64,000 nt of DNA from Granulicatella adiacens ATCC 49175 (GTDB lineage Bacteria; Bacillota; Bacilli; Lactobacillales; Aerococcaceae), in the NCBI RefSeq assembly GCF_025150565.1, contig NZ_CP102283.1:930001-994000 (forward strand), written 5' to 3'. Positions 26,962 to 36,089 of the stretch are shown in pieces. The position numbers and the translations under genes are program-made. The notes beneath the pieces are model-generated. The model was not told the origin of the DNA, did no database searches, and saw nothing but the letters and a program-made list of their open reading frames with translations. Position 1 is the stretch's first letter; the number at the start of each line of letters is the position of its first letter.

Positions 26962-27612
26962 ATGAACGAAGAGAATCAACTAGAAAATTCAAGCCTATCA
27001 TCTATTGAAGAACGTCTTCAGTCTCGAAAAGATAAGAGTAAACAAAAGAAAAAACTTCATCCAATCATCGAGGAAATTGTGAGTTGGATTTGGTCAATAA
27101 TTGTTGCAGCAACTATTATGTTTCTTTTATACGTTTTTGTAGGAAGACCATTTACGGTTAGTGGACAATCGATGTATCCTACACTTCATAATGGGGATCA
27201 TATGATTATGTCAAAACTTGGAGGTATTAATCGTTTTGATGTGGTTATTTTGAAAGCACCCGATGAAGACAAAGAGTATATTAAACGAGTGATTGGGATG
27301 CCTGGAGACACTGTTGAAGTGAAAGGCGGAGTCCTTTACATTAATGGAAAACAGGTAGAACAGCCGTTTATCAATTCGAATAGTGATAAAAAGACCGTCT
27401 ATATTGATGATTTTACATTAAAACAATTGACTGGAGAAGATAAAGTACCAGAAGGAAAATACTTCGTAATGGGAGATAACAGAGGAGTTTCAAAGGATAG
27501 CCGAATGATTGGATTTATTGATCAGGCTTCAATTGAAGGAAAAGCAGTATTTACTGTTTGGCCTCTAAATAGAATCGGTGGTCTTAAAGATTACTCAAAT
27601 TTATACCATTAA
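26962..27612 (+). CDS. lepB: Signal peptidase I
   Basis: 216 residues. A charged cytoplasmic N-terminus, one membrane helix (about 38-60), then the catalytic Ser in TVSGQSMYPTLHNGD and Lys in YIKRVIGMPGDTVEV, with the box E motif MGDNRGVSKDSR. It cleaves signal peptides outside the membrane. Complete, followed by a strong terminator. Confidence 0.93.
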   Translation: MNEENQLENSSLSSIEERLQSRKDKSKQKKKLHPIIEEIVSWIWSIIVAATIMFLLYVFVGRPFTVSGQSMYPTLHNGDHMIMSKLGGINRFDVVILKAPDEDKEYIKRVIGMPGDTVEVKGGVLYINGKQVEQPFINSNSDKKTVYIDDFTLKQLTGEDKVPEGKYFVMGDNRGVSKDSRMIGFIDQASIEGKAVFTVWPLNRIGGLKDYSNLYH

Positions 27613-27615
27613 TAT

Positions 27616-27648
27616 AAAGGTGATTACGATTATCGTAATCACCTTTTT
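27616..27648 (+). terminator. Terminator after lepB
   Basis: GGTGATTACGA (27619-27629) pairs perfectly with TCGTAATCACC (27633-27643) around TTA, followed by TTTTT. Confidence 0.9.
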
Positions 27649-27695
27649 GTGTCTTTAAATGAATATGGTAAAATTAGAATAGAGGAGGTGGGTTC

Positions 27696-29174
27696 ATGAC
27701 TGATATTTCTTTAAAGAATGTTTCTTTTTCTTACTATGGTAGTCTAAGACCTATTTTTAATCAGATAAATCTATCTTTTGATACAAATTGGAAGATAGGT
27801 TTGATTGGAAGAAATGGAATCGGTAAAACTACCTTATTAAAAATGTTAACGAAGGAATTAGAATATACAGGTGTCATTACAAATAGCACTACATGCTTTT
27901 ATTTTCCTCCTACAATTAAAAATCATGATTTAACGTGTTTGGAAATATATAGACAAAGTAGTGAAGAGGAAGAATGGAAATTTATAAGAGAGCTTAATCA
28001 ATTAGGTTTAGATTTAAGAGTTTTGGATCAGCCTTTATCTTTATTATCTCCAGGAGAACGTATGAAAGTTCTTCTTGGAATTCTGTTTACGAAGGAAGAT
28101 GCTTTTGTATTAATTGATGAACCTACGAATCATCTTGATTCCTTAGGAAGAAAGGTAGTGAGCGAATATCTTCGTAAAAAAAGGCAGGGGTTCATGGTTA
28201 TTTCACATGATCGTGAATTTTTAGATGGATGTATCGATCATGTATTAGCCATTAATCGCAATAGTATAGAAATCCAAAGTGGAAATTACAGTAGTTGGTA
28301 TCAAAACAAACTCCAAAAAGATCAACTAGAATTTAATGAAAATCATAAACTAATAAAGGAAATTAGCCGATTAAAGGATGCTTCGAAGGAAACCAAACAA
28401 TGGTCCGATCGGATTGAAAACACTAAAAATGGGCATAAAATATCGGGAATTAAACCAGATAAGGGATATATTGGGCATCAATCCGCAAAAATGATGAAAA
28501 AATCAAAGAATCTTATAAAACGGCAAGAAAAACTAATTGAAGAGAAAGAACGGTTACTAAAAGATATAGAGCTTCAGGAAACCTTGTTTTTACAACCATT
28601 GAACTACCCTAAAAAGGAATTCATAAAAGTGAATCATCTTTATTTTAATTATGGAGATAAAAATATTCTTCAAGATCTTTCTTTTGTGATAAAAAGAGGG
28701 GATAGAATATCGATTAATGGAGAAAATGGCTCTGGAAAAAGTACTTTATTTAATTGTCTGATTGGTAAACTAGAAGTGGAGTCCTCTATGATTTTAAAGC
28801 CAAAAAATCTAAAAATTTCTTATGTTCCTCAGGAGATTAAAAATTTAAAAGGAAGCTTTAAAGAATATATTCGGTCAAAGGAAGTCGATGAGACACTCTG
28901 TAGAACTCTATTATCAAAACTAAATATTTCGAAAGATCTGTTAGAAAGTGATATCGAGTCTTACAGTGATGGTCAAAAAAAGAAATTGTTATTATCAATA
29001 AGCTTAGCTACGAAAGCTCATTTGTATATATGGGATGAACCCATGAATTATATCGACGTAATTTCTAGAGAGCAAATTGAGAAAGTAATACTGGATAATG
29101 ATATTACTCTTATATTTGTTGAACACGATAACTATTTTAAAAAGAAGATTGCTAATAAAAATATAGAATTGTAA
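27696..29174 (+). CDS. ABC-F ATPase of the Lsa type, possible ribosome protection protein
   Basis: 492 residues, two ABC domains and no membrane part. NBD1: Walker A GRNGIGKTT, signature LSPGERMK, Walker B LIDEPTNHLD. The linker (about 195-305) has the Lsa-like GYIGHQSAKMMKKSK. NBD2: Walker A GENGSGKST, signature YSDGQKKK and LYIWDEPMNYIDV. The phrases DTNWKIGLIGRNG and YIWDEPMNYIDV match my memory of Lsa(A), which gives resistance to lincosamides, streptogramin A and pleuromutilins. Whether this homologue does so is unknown. The codons are more A/T-rich than its neighbours, and it opens an accessory stretch. Confidence 0.8.
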   Translation: MTDISLKNVSFSYYGSLRPIFNQINLSFDTNWKIGLIGRNGIGKTTLLKMLTKELEYTGVITNSTTCFYFPPTIKNHDLTCLEIYRQSSEEEEWKFIRELNQLGLDLRVLDQPLSLLSPGERMKVLLGILFTKEDAFVLIDEPTNHLDSLGRKVVSEYLRKKRQGFMVISHDREFLDGCIDHVLAINRNSIEIQSGNYSSWYQNKLQKDQLEFNENHKLIKEISRLKDASKETKQWSDRIENTKNGHKISGIKPDKGYIGHQSAKMMKKSKNLIKRQEKLIEEKERLLKDIELQETLFLQPLNYPKKEFIKVNHLYFNYGDKNILQDLSFVIKRGDRISINGENGSGKSTLFNCLIGKLEVESSMILKPKNLKISYVPQEIKNLKGSFKEYIRSKEVDETLCRTLLSKLNISKDLLESDIESYSDGQKKKLLLSISLATKAHLYIWDEPMNYIDVISREQIEKVILDNDITLIFVEHDNYFKKKIANKNIEL

Positions 29175-29202
29175 TAATCAAATAAGTTTTTAAATTTATC
29201 AA

Positions 29203-29232
29203 GGAGATTATCAAAAGGTAGTCTCCTTTTTT
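29203..29232 (+). terminator. Terminator after the Lsa-like gene
   Basis: GGAGATTATC (29203-29212) pairs with GGTAGTCTCC (29217-29226) including G-T pairs, followed by six T. Confidence 0.7.
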
Positions 29233-29494
29233 ACGTGTTGATTCTCACAATATTCGAAATAAATTCTAATAAAATATATAACTTTATGAATTTTTCGCAA
29301 AGTTTGAAATATTTTGAATTTTTCAGGCAATTTATGTTGATTTTTATTTAAAAATAACTAGAATGGTACTGTACGATTGTTATCTGATTGGGTATGTTAA
29401 TTATCATTTGTATAGTTTTATTTCAGGAATGGTGGCAGGACTACAAGAAAGAAGGAGAAAAAGTAAAATATCATAATAAAGGTGAGGAATTATA
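29233..29494 (+). promoter_or_regulatory. Long AT-rich leader before the surface protein gene
   Basis: About 260 bases without coding sense. GAATTTTTC occurs twice (29288-29296, 29316-29324), the second within ATTTTTCAGGCAATT, a weak CodY-box resemblance with three mismatches. Possible promoter elements (TTGTTA near 29377, TATAGT near 29412) are not convincing. GGTGAGGAATTATA precedes the start codon. Confidence 0.3.
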
Positions 29495-32400
29495 ATGAAA
29501 TTTGAAAAACGCCAAAAGTTTGCAATAAGGAAATTTAGTGTTGGAGTTGCTTCAGTTATTATTGGACAATTCTTTTTAGGTACTGTATCAAGCGCACCCG
29601 CTGTTCAGGCTAGTGAAGTCATTGAATCTAGTATAAAGTCACAAGACAAAGATGCTGAAGAAGAACAAATATCCAAAGTTGGTTTGCCGACTGAGACAAC
29701 TAAACAGAGTGAAGAAAAAGGAGTATTAGAAAATAAGGAAATTACTTCTAGGGCAAACCAATTTAAAAAGGAACAAGAAATTGTTAATCTAGAATCTAAT
29801 AAAGTAAATAATTCTGAAAGTGAAGAAATCAACAAGGTAACAACTGATAATACAGATAACAAAACGAGAGAGACAACTAATAAAGAAGATGGTTTAGAGT
29901 CAAACCTTTCAAAAGAGCAATTAAATAATGCAATCGTTGAAGGCGAAGTCGTAACGAAAGAAGCCGAAAAATTTTTAAATAATTTAAATGATTCAACTAA
30001 TAAATCCGAAATTGAAGGATTATTGCGTCATACATCCGAATTATTGAAGGAAGCAAGAGCTGTTATTCTTTCTAAAGATGAAAAACAAGAGTCCTTAGAC
30101 ATACTTCGTTTAAATCTATCCAATGCCATTGAAACTTTATGGAATCAGATGAAAAGTTCAGGTCACACTGATAATGTAAGTTATCTGCTTAATACAGCTG
30201 GGTTGCAAGTGTCTTCTCCAGTTAACGAAAAACCTTATATGACCCTTGAACGTTATTTTGGCCCTGATGAGGGAAGATCGAATTTAGATTATAAAATAAT
30301 TAAAGATGGTTCTACATTAGAATTAAGGTATAAGGTTGGATTAACTCGGATTACACCTGATGAAGTAGAATTAACTCAAGATGCGAAAGATTTAGGATTT
30401 ACTTATGAAAAAGAAACAGGTTTTTTAACAAGGGATTTACCATTAAATCATCAATTAGCAAGTAAAAAGTATGAAATTGGTCTTCAATCAAAATTAGATT
30501 CATCTACTCGAATTGTTGCTAATCTTATTGTTGAAGAGCCTCCATTATACAGAATTGTTGATAATTATTCTTATTCTTATTTTAATAGTGGACAAACTGG
30601 ATCAAACGATTTAAAGGGAGATTCTGTTACTTATGATAGCAAAACTAATACAGCGTATATGACTGTAACTCCTTTCGGGTACTATCTAAACTCTAGTAAG
30701 GCTAGTACTATTACAGATACTACAGCAGAAACTCCACAATATACTTCGAATTTATGGATGTCTATTCCAGGGAAAAAAACTGAATATAATAATGTAAACA
30801 ATGATGCACCTGTTAAAATTACAAAGTTTGAGGTTAAAAATGCTAGTCCTGGAGTAAAAGTCGAATTTTCAATAGATAAACCTGCTTCTGCTGATAATGT
30901 GTTTGTTTTAAATACTTCTCCATATTCAGTTTCTGACAATTTAACTGGGAATAAGGCTGTAGAGACGTTTTATAGTGCATACTCTACAACTGCAAAAGAT
31001 AGAGAACTATCTCCATATCGTATTAATTTTAAAGGATTACCAGAAAAAGCAGGTAATTATTTTGTGGATTTTGAAGTGACAGATAACATTGGTCGAGTAA
31101 CACCGTACCATCTAAATTTGATTACTAAAGAAATCTCTCAAACAACGCCGAAATCAGAACACCCGAACTTTACATTAACGAATGCTGATGTTATGTTTGA
31201 AACTGATAAAATTTATCAAGTATCAAATCCGACACCTGTAGCCATTCCATCTACAAACCAGAAACAGACTATCGGAAATTTGGTGTTAAATAAAGCAAAT
31301 GCCACATTAGAGATTCAACATGATAGTCTTCCTCAAGGAATAACTATTGAGAAAGATCCTTTAGACAAGACAAAATATATTATTACTAAAAAGGCAGGGG
31401 TAGTCCTACCTACTGGTGTGTATTCGTTTAAAGCTAAAGCTATTGATGGACATTTTGGTGATAACAATCTATTTCGTACTTTTAAGTTTGAAGTATTAGA
31501 GGGGTTAAATAATATTCCTGATCAAAGTTGGCAGGAGGGACAAGCTATACCTAATGTACCAATTTCTCTTACAAGTGGAACGAATATTACTAATCTGTCT
31601 GTGGAGTATGAAGAGGATAATGAGCATGTTCATTTTGAGTCTAATAGCAGCAATAATGGTTTAGCTGGATTTGCTGTTAAAAAGACTGAGGGTAAGAAAA
31701 CTGCAATTGTAACGGCAACCTATTTAAATAGTGAAAATGAGATTCGCCAGATTAAAACGAGATTTACCTATGAAGTTACACCTCGATTAGTGTCGAATTT
31801 AAATTTAACGATTACAAATGATAGACAAACAGTTGTTGAAGGGAATAAGTATAAAGATATTCAGTTTAATACTAGTGAGGGTGCTGAATTAAATGTAGAT
31901 GAAAGTAAAATTCCCTTTGGATTAACTTATGATAAAACTTTAAAGAAATTTTCGGGGGTTGGCCAGTATGAAGGGAAATATATTATCCCTGTTACAGCTT
32001 CAAAAAATGGAGAATCTATAACAAAACTAGTTGAACTAACGGTTACACCTGGTGCGTTTAATATCCCAAGCGTTTCTTATGAATTTACTGCAGGAAAAGA
32101 AATAGAACCAATTAGTCTAACGATTCCAGAAAACACAAAAGTAAACTATACTTCTGGCTCTTTACCTACAGGATTAAAATGGTCTGAAGATAAAAAAACA
32201 ATTACAGGAACACCGTCTCAGGTTGGGACTTATACCGCTTCAGCAGATGTTACAAGAACTACTGCTGCTGGAAGTATCCAAAGAGCAACTGCAACAATTA
32301 AGATTAAAGTAAATAGTATACCACTTAACTTTACGATTCCTAATAATCGTAAAGAAGTGAAAGTTTTAGACGCTCTTCCTTCAATTCCGTTGCAAGCAGA

Positions 32401-35011
32401 AGGTGCAAATATTACTCTAACTTCCGGTTCCCTACCACCAGGAGTTAATTATAATTCAGTATCTAAAACGCTTGAAGGTACACCGACTAGAGTTGGGACT
32501 TACACAGCTACATTTACAGCAACAAGTGCGACGATTAGTGGCAACACAACTGCTAGTGCATCTGTAACAATCACTGTTACACCAAGGGATTTAAATGTTA
32601 CAGTTGAAAATAAAAACCAAGAGAAAACAGTCCTATCTCCTGTAGACGAAGTGAGATTAACAGTTTCTGATGAGAAGGCTAGATTAGAGCTTGATACTAG
32701 TAAACTTCCTCAAGGGTTAACATACAATGCTTCCACGAAAACAATTTCTGGAACTGCTACAAAAGTTGGTGATTATTACGTACCTTATAAGGCAACATTT
32801 GCTGAAATGGCAGATTCTCCGGTGTCTGGAGGATATATTAGATTTAATATCAGACCTCTTCCTGTAAGTATCAATGTAACCGACAAAGAACAAACCATCC
32901 ATTTAGGCGAAAATATCAAAAAAATGGTCGTGAGTCATAGCGAGCATTCAAAACTTGGAGCAAGATACTTAAGTGTAGATTTACCTGAGTCAGACTTAGA
33001 CTCTTATCTAGAATCAACGGCAGGGTTACATTATGATCGTGCAACTCACACAATTAGTGGAACTCCTACAAAAGCTGGAGTATACAAAATTCGTATGAAA
33101 GCGTCTGTCGATTCAGATTCATTAGGAAAAGGGACAGCAGAAGAAATTATTACCTTGAAGGTTATTGATGATCCAGTATCTCTTGATATGAAAAATGATC
33201 GTCAGTTAATTGTTCTAGGAAATAAAGCTAGACCTGTTACATTACAGGTTCCTTCTGATGCTAGAGTGAGTGTTGACCAAACAAAACTTCCTAGCGGTCT
33301 AACATACAATGAGCAGACGAAAACAATTGAAGGAACTCCAACAGTTGCTGGTCAATATGATATTCCAGTAACGGTAACAAGTTCTAGTGGAAATAAAACC
33401 ATTACAAAAAATATCTCGATTGATGTTGTTGACCTTACGCCACAACAAGTGACTCCTCCAACAATTTCTGTTAAAGAAAATAATGACGGAACTCACACAA
33501 TCACCATTACTCAACCTGATGGTCAATCTCCAATAGAAACAATCATTAAAAATGGTAAAGATGGAGAAACTCCTAAAGTTAAAGTAGAACGTAATGACGC
33601 TAAGAAAGAAACAAAACTAACGTTCTACAAAGACGTAAACGCCAATAATGAGTTTGATGAAAATACTGATACTGTATTAGGTACATCTGTAATCAAAGAT
33701 GGCGCCGATGGTCAAAAAGGAGAACAAGGTCAAGCTGGTCCTCAAGGTGTTGCCGGTCCTAAGGGTGACAAAGGAGATCCAGGAGCAGTTGGTCCTCAAG
33801 GTGCAGCTGGAGCTAAAGGTGAGCAAGGCGAACAAGGTCAAGCAGGTCGTGACGGTAAAGACGGCGAAACTCCAAAAGTTAAAGTAGAACGTGATGACAC
33901 TAAGAAAGAGACAAAACTAACCTTCTACAAAGACGTAAATGCTAATAATGAGTTTGATGAAGCCACTGATACCGTTCTTGGTACTTTAATTGTTAAAGAC
34001 GGACAAGACGGAAAAGCAGGTCCTAAAGGCGATCCAGGAGAAGCTGGACCTCAAGGTGTAGCCGGCCCTAAAGGTGATAAAGGTGATCCGGGAGAAGCTG
34101 GACCTCAAGGTGTAGCCGGTCCTAAGGGTGATAAAGGAGACCCAGGAGAAGCAGGTCCTCAAGGTGTAGCTGGACCTAAGGGAGATAAAGGCGATCCAGG
34201 TGCAGCCGGAGCTAAAGGTGAGCAAGGTGAACAAGGTCAAGCTGGACGTGACGGTAAAGACGGAGAAACTCCAAAAGTTAAAATAGAACGCGACGATGCT
34301 AAGAAAGAGACAAAACTAACGTTCTACCTTGACAAAAACGGTAATAGTCAGTTTGATGAAGCCACTGATGAAGTTCTTGGAACATTTGTTGTAAAAGATG
34401 GCGAAACCGGACCTAAAGGAGACAAAGGGGATCCAGGTGTTTCCGGTCAAAATGGTATTGACGGGAAAGATGGTATTTCTCCAGTTATTACATTAACTGA
34501 TAATAATGATGGAAGTTATACAATTTCAGTAACAAATCCTGACGGAACTAAACAAGAAGTCGTAGTTAAAAATGGGAAAGATGGAAAGGATGGAACATGT
34601 AATTGCTCTATTTCGCCAACAAATGGAACTCCTACCAATCCAACATCCACAAATGGAATTCCATCTAACGGAACGACGACTAGTGTTACACCATCAAATG
34701 GTTCTTCGACAAATGGAACTCCAACAAATAGTACTCCAACAAATAGTACACCTTCTACAAATACACCAGGAAATAATACTCCTGTTGGAAGCACAACTAT
34801 TGGAGGAGCAATTCCATCAGCAATTCCAGTGAATTCCGATAAGAATCCATCATTAGTCGCAAGTACTATCTCAACTACAAATAAAGTAGCTAATGAGACT
34901 AACAATAATGCTATTTTGCCAAATACTGGAGCGCATACAGAAGTCATTCCAATGCTTCTAGGGAGTGGTATTCTTTTAACACTCTATGTAGGTAAAAGAA
35001 AAGAAGAATAG
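29495..35011 (+). CDS. LPXTG-anchored surface protein with Ig-like and collagen-like regions
   Basis: 1838 residues. YSIRK-type signal peptide (FAIRKFSVGVASVIIG, cleavage near VQAS). An acidic Lys/Glu/Asn-rich segment and helices follow (about 40-225), then a large beta-rich part. Six putative-Ig (He_PIG) modules lie in about 760-1310, each with a GLTYN..TKTISGTPTKVG-type core. From about 1350 three 50-residue repeats (KVKVERDD, DVNANNEFD) alternate with Gly-X-Y collagen tracts (about 1400-1658). The last GKDGKDG is followed by Cys1702-Asn-Cys1704, the only cysteines. A Ser/Thr/Asn/Pro stalk (about 1706-1785) precedes LPNTG (1808-1812), a membrane helix and KRKEE. It is probably a sortase-anchored adhesin. 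Confidence 0.9.
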   Translation: MKFEKRQKFAIRKFSVGVASVIIGQFFLGTVSSAPAVQASEVIESSIKSQDKDAEEEQISKVGLPTETTKQSEEKGVLENKEITSRANQFKKEQEIVNLESNKVNNSESEEINKVTTDNTDNKTRETTNKEDGLESNLSKEQLNNAIVEGEVVTKEAEKFLNNLNDSTNKSEIEGLLRHTSELLKEARAVILSKDEKQESLDILRLNLSNAIETLWNQMKSSGHTDNVSYLLNTAGLQVSSPVNEKPYMTLERYFGPDEGRSNLDYKIIKDGSTLELRYKVGLTRITPDEVELTQDAKDLGFTYEKETGFLTRDLPLNHQLASKKYEIGLQSKLDSSTRIVANLIVEEPPLYRIVDNYSYSYFNSGQTGSNDLKGDSVTYDSKTNTAYMTVTPFGYYLNSSKASTITDTTAETPQYTSNLWMSIPGKKTEYNNVNNDAPVKITKFEVKNASPGVKVEFSIDKPASADNVFVLNTSPYSVSDNLTGNKAVETFYSAYSTTAKDRELSPYRINFKGLPEKAGNYFVDFEVTDNIGRVTPYHLNLITKEISQTTPKSEHPNFTLTNADVMFETDKIYQVSNPTPVAIPSTNQKQTIGNLVLNKANATLEIQHDSLPQGITIEKDPLDKTKYIITKKAGVVLPTGVYSFKAKAIDGHFGDNNLFRTFKFEVLEGLNNIPDQSWQEGQAIPNVPISLTSGTNITNLSVEYEEDNEHVHFESNSSNNGLAGFAVKKTEGKKTAIVTATYLNSENEIRQIKTRFTYEVTPRLVSNLNLTITNDRQTVVEGNKYKDIQFNTSEGAELNVDESKIPFGLTYDKTLKKFSGVGQYEGKYIIPVTASKNGESITKLVELTVTPGAFNIPSVSYEFTAGKEIEPISLTIPENTKVNYTSGSLPTGLKWSEDKKTITGTPSQVGTYTASADVTRTTAAGSIQRATATIKIKVNSIPLNFTIPNNRKEVKVLDALPSIPLQAEGANITLTSGSLPPGVNYNSVSKTLEGTPTRVGTYTATFTATSATISGNTTASASVTITVTPRDLNVTVENKNQEKTVLSPVDEVRLTVSDEKARLELDTSKLPQGLTYNASTKTISGTATKVGDYYVPYKATFAEMADSPVSGGYIRFNIRPLPVSINVTDKEQTIHLGENIKKMVVSHSEHSKLGARYLSVDLPESDLDSYLESTAGLHYDRATHTISGTPTKAGVYKIRMKASVDSDSLGKGTAEEIITLKVIDDPVSLDMKNDRQLIVLGNKARPVTLQVPSDARVSVDQTKLPSGLTYNEQTKTIEGTPTVAGQYDIPVTVTSSSGNKTITKNISIDVVDLTPQQVTPPTISVKENNDGTHTITITQPDGQSPIETIIKNGKDGETPKVKVERNDAKKETKLTFYKDVNANNEFDENTDTVLGTSVIKDGADGQKGEQGQAGPQGVAGPKGDKGDPGAVGPQGAAGAKGEQGEQGQAGRDGKDGETPKVKVERDDTKKETKLTFYKDVNANNEFDEATDTVLGTLIVKDGQDGKAGPKGDPGEAGPQGVAGPKGDKGDPGEAGPQGVAGPKGDKGDPGEAGPQGVAGPKGDKGDPGAAGAKGEQGEQGQAGRDGKDGETPKVKIERDDAKKETKLTFYLDKNGNSQFDEATDEVLGTFVVKDGETGPKGDKGDPGVSGQNGIDGKDGISPVITLTDNNDGSYTISVTNPDGTKQEVVVKNGKDGKDGTCNCSISPTNGTPTNPTSTNGIPSNGTTTSVTPSNGSSTNGTPTNSTPTNSTPSTNTPGNNTPVGSTTIGGAIPSAIPVNSDKNPSLVASTISTTNKVANETNNNAILPNTGAHTEVIPMLLGSGILLTLYVGKRKEE
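33554..34402 (+). repeat. Three 150-bp repeats (EF-hand-like modules) in the surface gene
   Basis: Copies at 33554-33703, 33854-34003 and 34253-34402 each encode 50 residues beginning GKDGETPKVK and holding an Asp/Asn-rich loop (DVNANNEFDENTD, DVNANNEFDEATD, DKNGNSQFDEATD). The loops resemble dockerin/EF-hand calcium loops. Collagen-like Gly-X-Y stretches separate them. Confidence 0.85.
34037..34198 (+). repeat. Three tandem 54-bp collagen-like repeats
   Basis: Units 34037-34090, 34091-34144 and 34145-34198 each encode 18 residues, GEAGPQGVAGPKGDKGDP, six Gly-X-Y triplets. The units differ at synonymous positions, so they are not a very recent duplication. Confidence 0.9.
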
Positions 35012-35070
35012 TTGTTAGAGTGGTTTTTCTTAAAAAATTTATTTTTTCTAGAAAAGCACCTATTTAAAAG

Positions 35071-35113
35071 ATCAGGAAGATTGAGTCGTAAGTACTCACT
35101 TCCTGATTTTTTT
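35071..35113 (+). terminator. Terminator after the surface protein gene
   Basis: ATCAGGAAG (from 35071) pairs with CTTCCTGAT (to 35107), with an inner TGAGT/ACTCA stem, followed by a T run. Confidence 0.85.
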
Positions 35114-35157
35114 GTTAAATTTCCTTTTTCTTTCTCCAGTAAACGATTTCATAAAAT

Positions 35158-35186
35158 TTGACTTTCTTATTAAACAAACGTAAAAT
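35158..35186 (+). promoter_or_regulatory. Promoter of the MgtC-like gene
   Basis: TTGACT (35158-35163) and TAAAAT (35181-35186) with a 17-base spacer, 30 bases before the start codon. Confidence 0.65.
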
Positions 35187-35215
35187 AGGAATACACGTTT
35201 TTAGGGAGGAAAGAT

Positions 35216-35917
35216 ATGGATCAAGTGTTTATACGTTCATTTGATGCAATGCTTGAATTACGACATTTTACATCAATTATTTTGGCTTGTATTTGTGGTT
35301 TATTAATTGGTTATGAAAGAAAAGCAAGGAATAAACAAGCCGGAGTAAAGACACACGTGATTGTTTGTCTTACTTCTGCCTTAATGATGATTATTTCTAA
35401 AGAAGCTTTTCTGGACACTCCAGATTACGATACTTCACGTGTGGCTGCTCAAATTGTAAGTGGGATTTCCTTCATTGGTGGTGGTATCATTTTCATGAGG
35501 GATAAAAAAATAAGTGGTTTAACAACAGCTGCTGGTATTTGGGCTACTTCAGGGATTGGAATGGCCATTGGTGGAGGATTTTGGTTCTTTGGTATTGTTT
35601 GTAGTATCTTTGTTATGTTAATTCAATGGTTAACACATGATTTTACAAAACAGCAGCAGATTTATCAGGCAAGTATTAATGGAACTGTAGGAGATATTTC
35701 TCTTGTTCACGATATTTATGAATACTGTAATTTAAAACAATATCAAATCGCAAATGTGGATGTTAAGGATATTGGAGGAAAGTACGAAATCAATATTCAA
35801 ATAGAGAATGATAAGAGAATCCTAATTGATGATATCGAATCAACCATCAGAGAAAGACATATTGACTTTAAAATTAAAAAGGTCAAATTTAAATCTTCTG
35901 AAAATAATCCGCAATAG
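35216..35917 (+). CDS. MgtC/SapB family membrane protein
   Basis: 233 residues. Four to five hydrophobic segments in the first 140 residues (FTSIILACICGLLIGYERKA, VSGISFIGGGIIFMRDKK, LTTAAGIWATSGIGMAIGGG carrying the family signature), then a soluble ACT-like C-terminal domain. MgtC-type proteins help survival at low magnesium or in phagocytes and may modulate other transporters; they are not proven Mg2+ pumps. It stands alone with its own promoter. Confidence 0.85.
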   Translation: MDQVFIRSFDAMLELRHFTSIILACICGLLIGYERKARNKQAGVKTHVIVCLTSALMMIISKEAFLDTPDYDTSRVAAQIVSGISFIGGGIIFMRDKKISGLTTAAGIWATSGIGMAIGGGFWFFGIVCSIFVMLIQWLTHDFTKQQQIYQASINGTVGDISLVHDIYEYCNLKQYQIANVDVKDIGGKYEINIQIENDKRILIDDIESTIRERHIDFKIKKVKFKSSENNPQ

Positions 35918-36089
35918 TTATAGTGAGACTGGACTACTCCAGTCTTATTTTTATATCTATTATTGATTAAAAAGAATTATTTGTGAGTGAATTGCTATTT
36001 TGTTTATTGGCTGATAAACTTAATTTATATGAGTTAATCATTTGTTAGTTGAAGTTTTCGTAATAATCAAGATAAAGGAGTTTACTATT

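Noticed and set aside
29318-29332. CodY box before the surface protein gene
   Set aside because: Three mismatches to AATTTTCWGAAAATT in very AT-rich DNA; not better than chance.
34037-34198. Regular repeats as a CRISPR array
   Set aside because: The units are contiguous, in frame and coding, without spacers.
33986-34947. Open frames on the minus strand opposite the collagen and stalk parts
   Set aside because: They are by-products of the repetitive Gly-X-Y and Ser/Thr/Asn/Pro coding; no ribosome binding site and no family resemblance.
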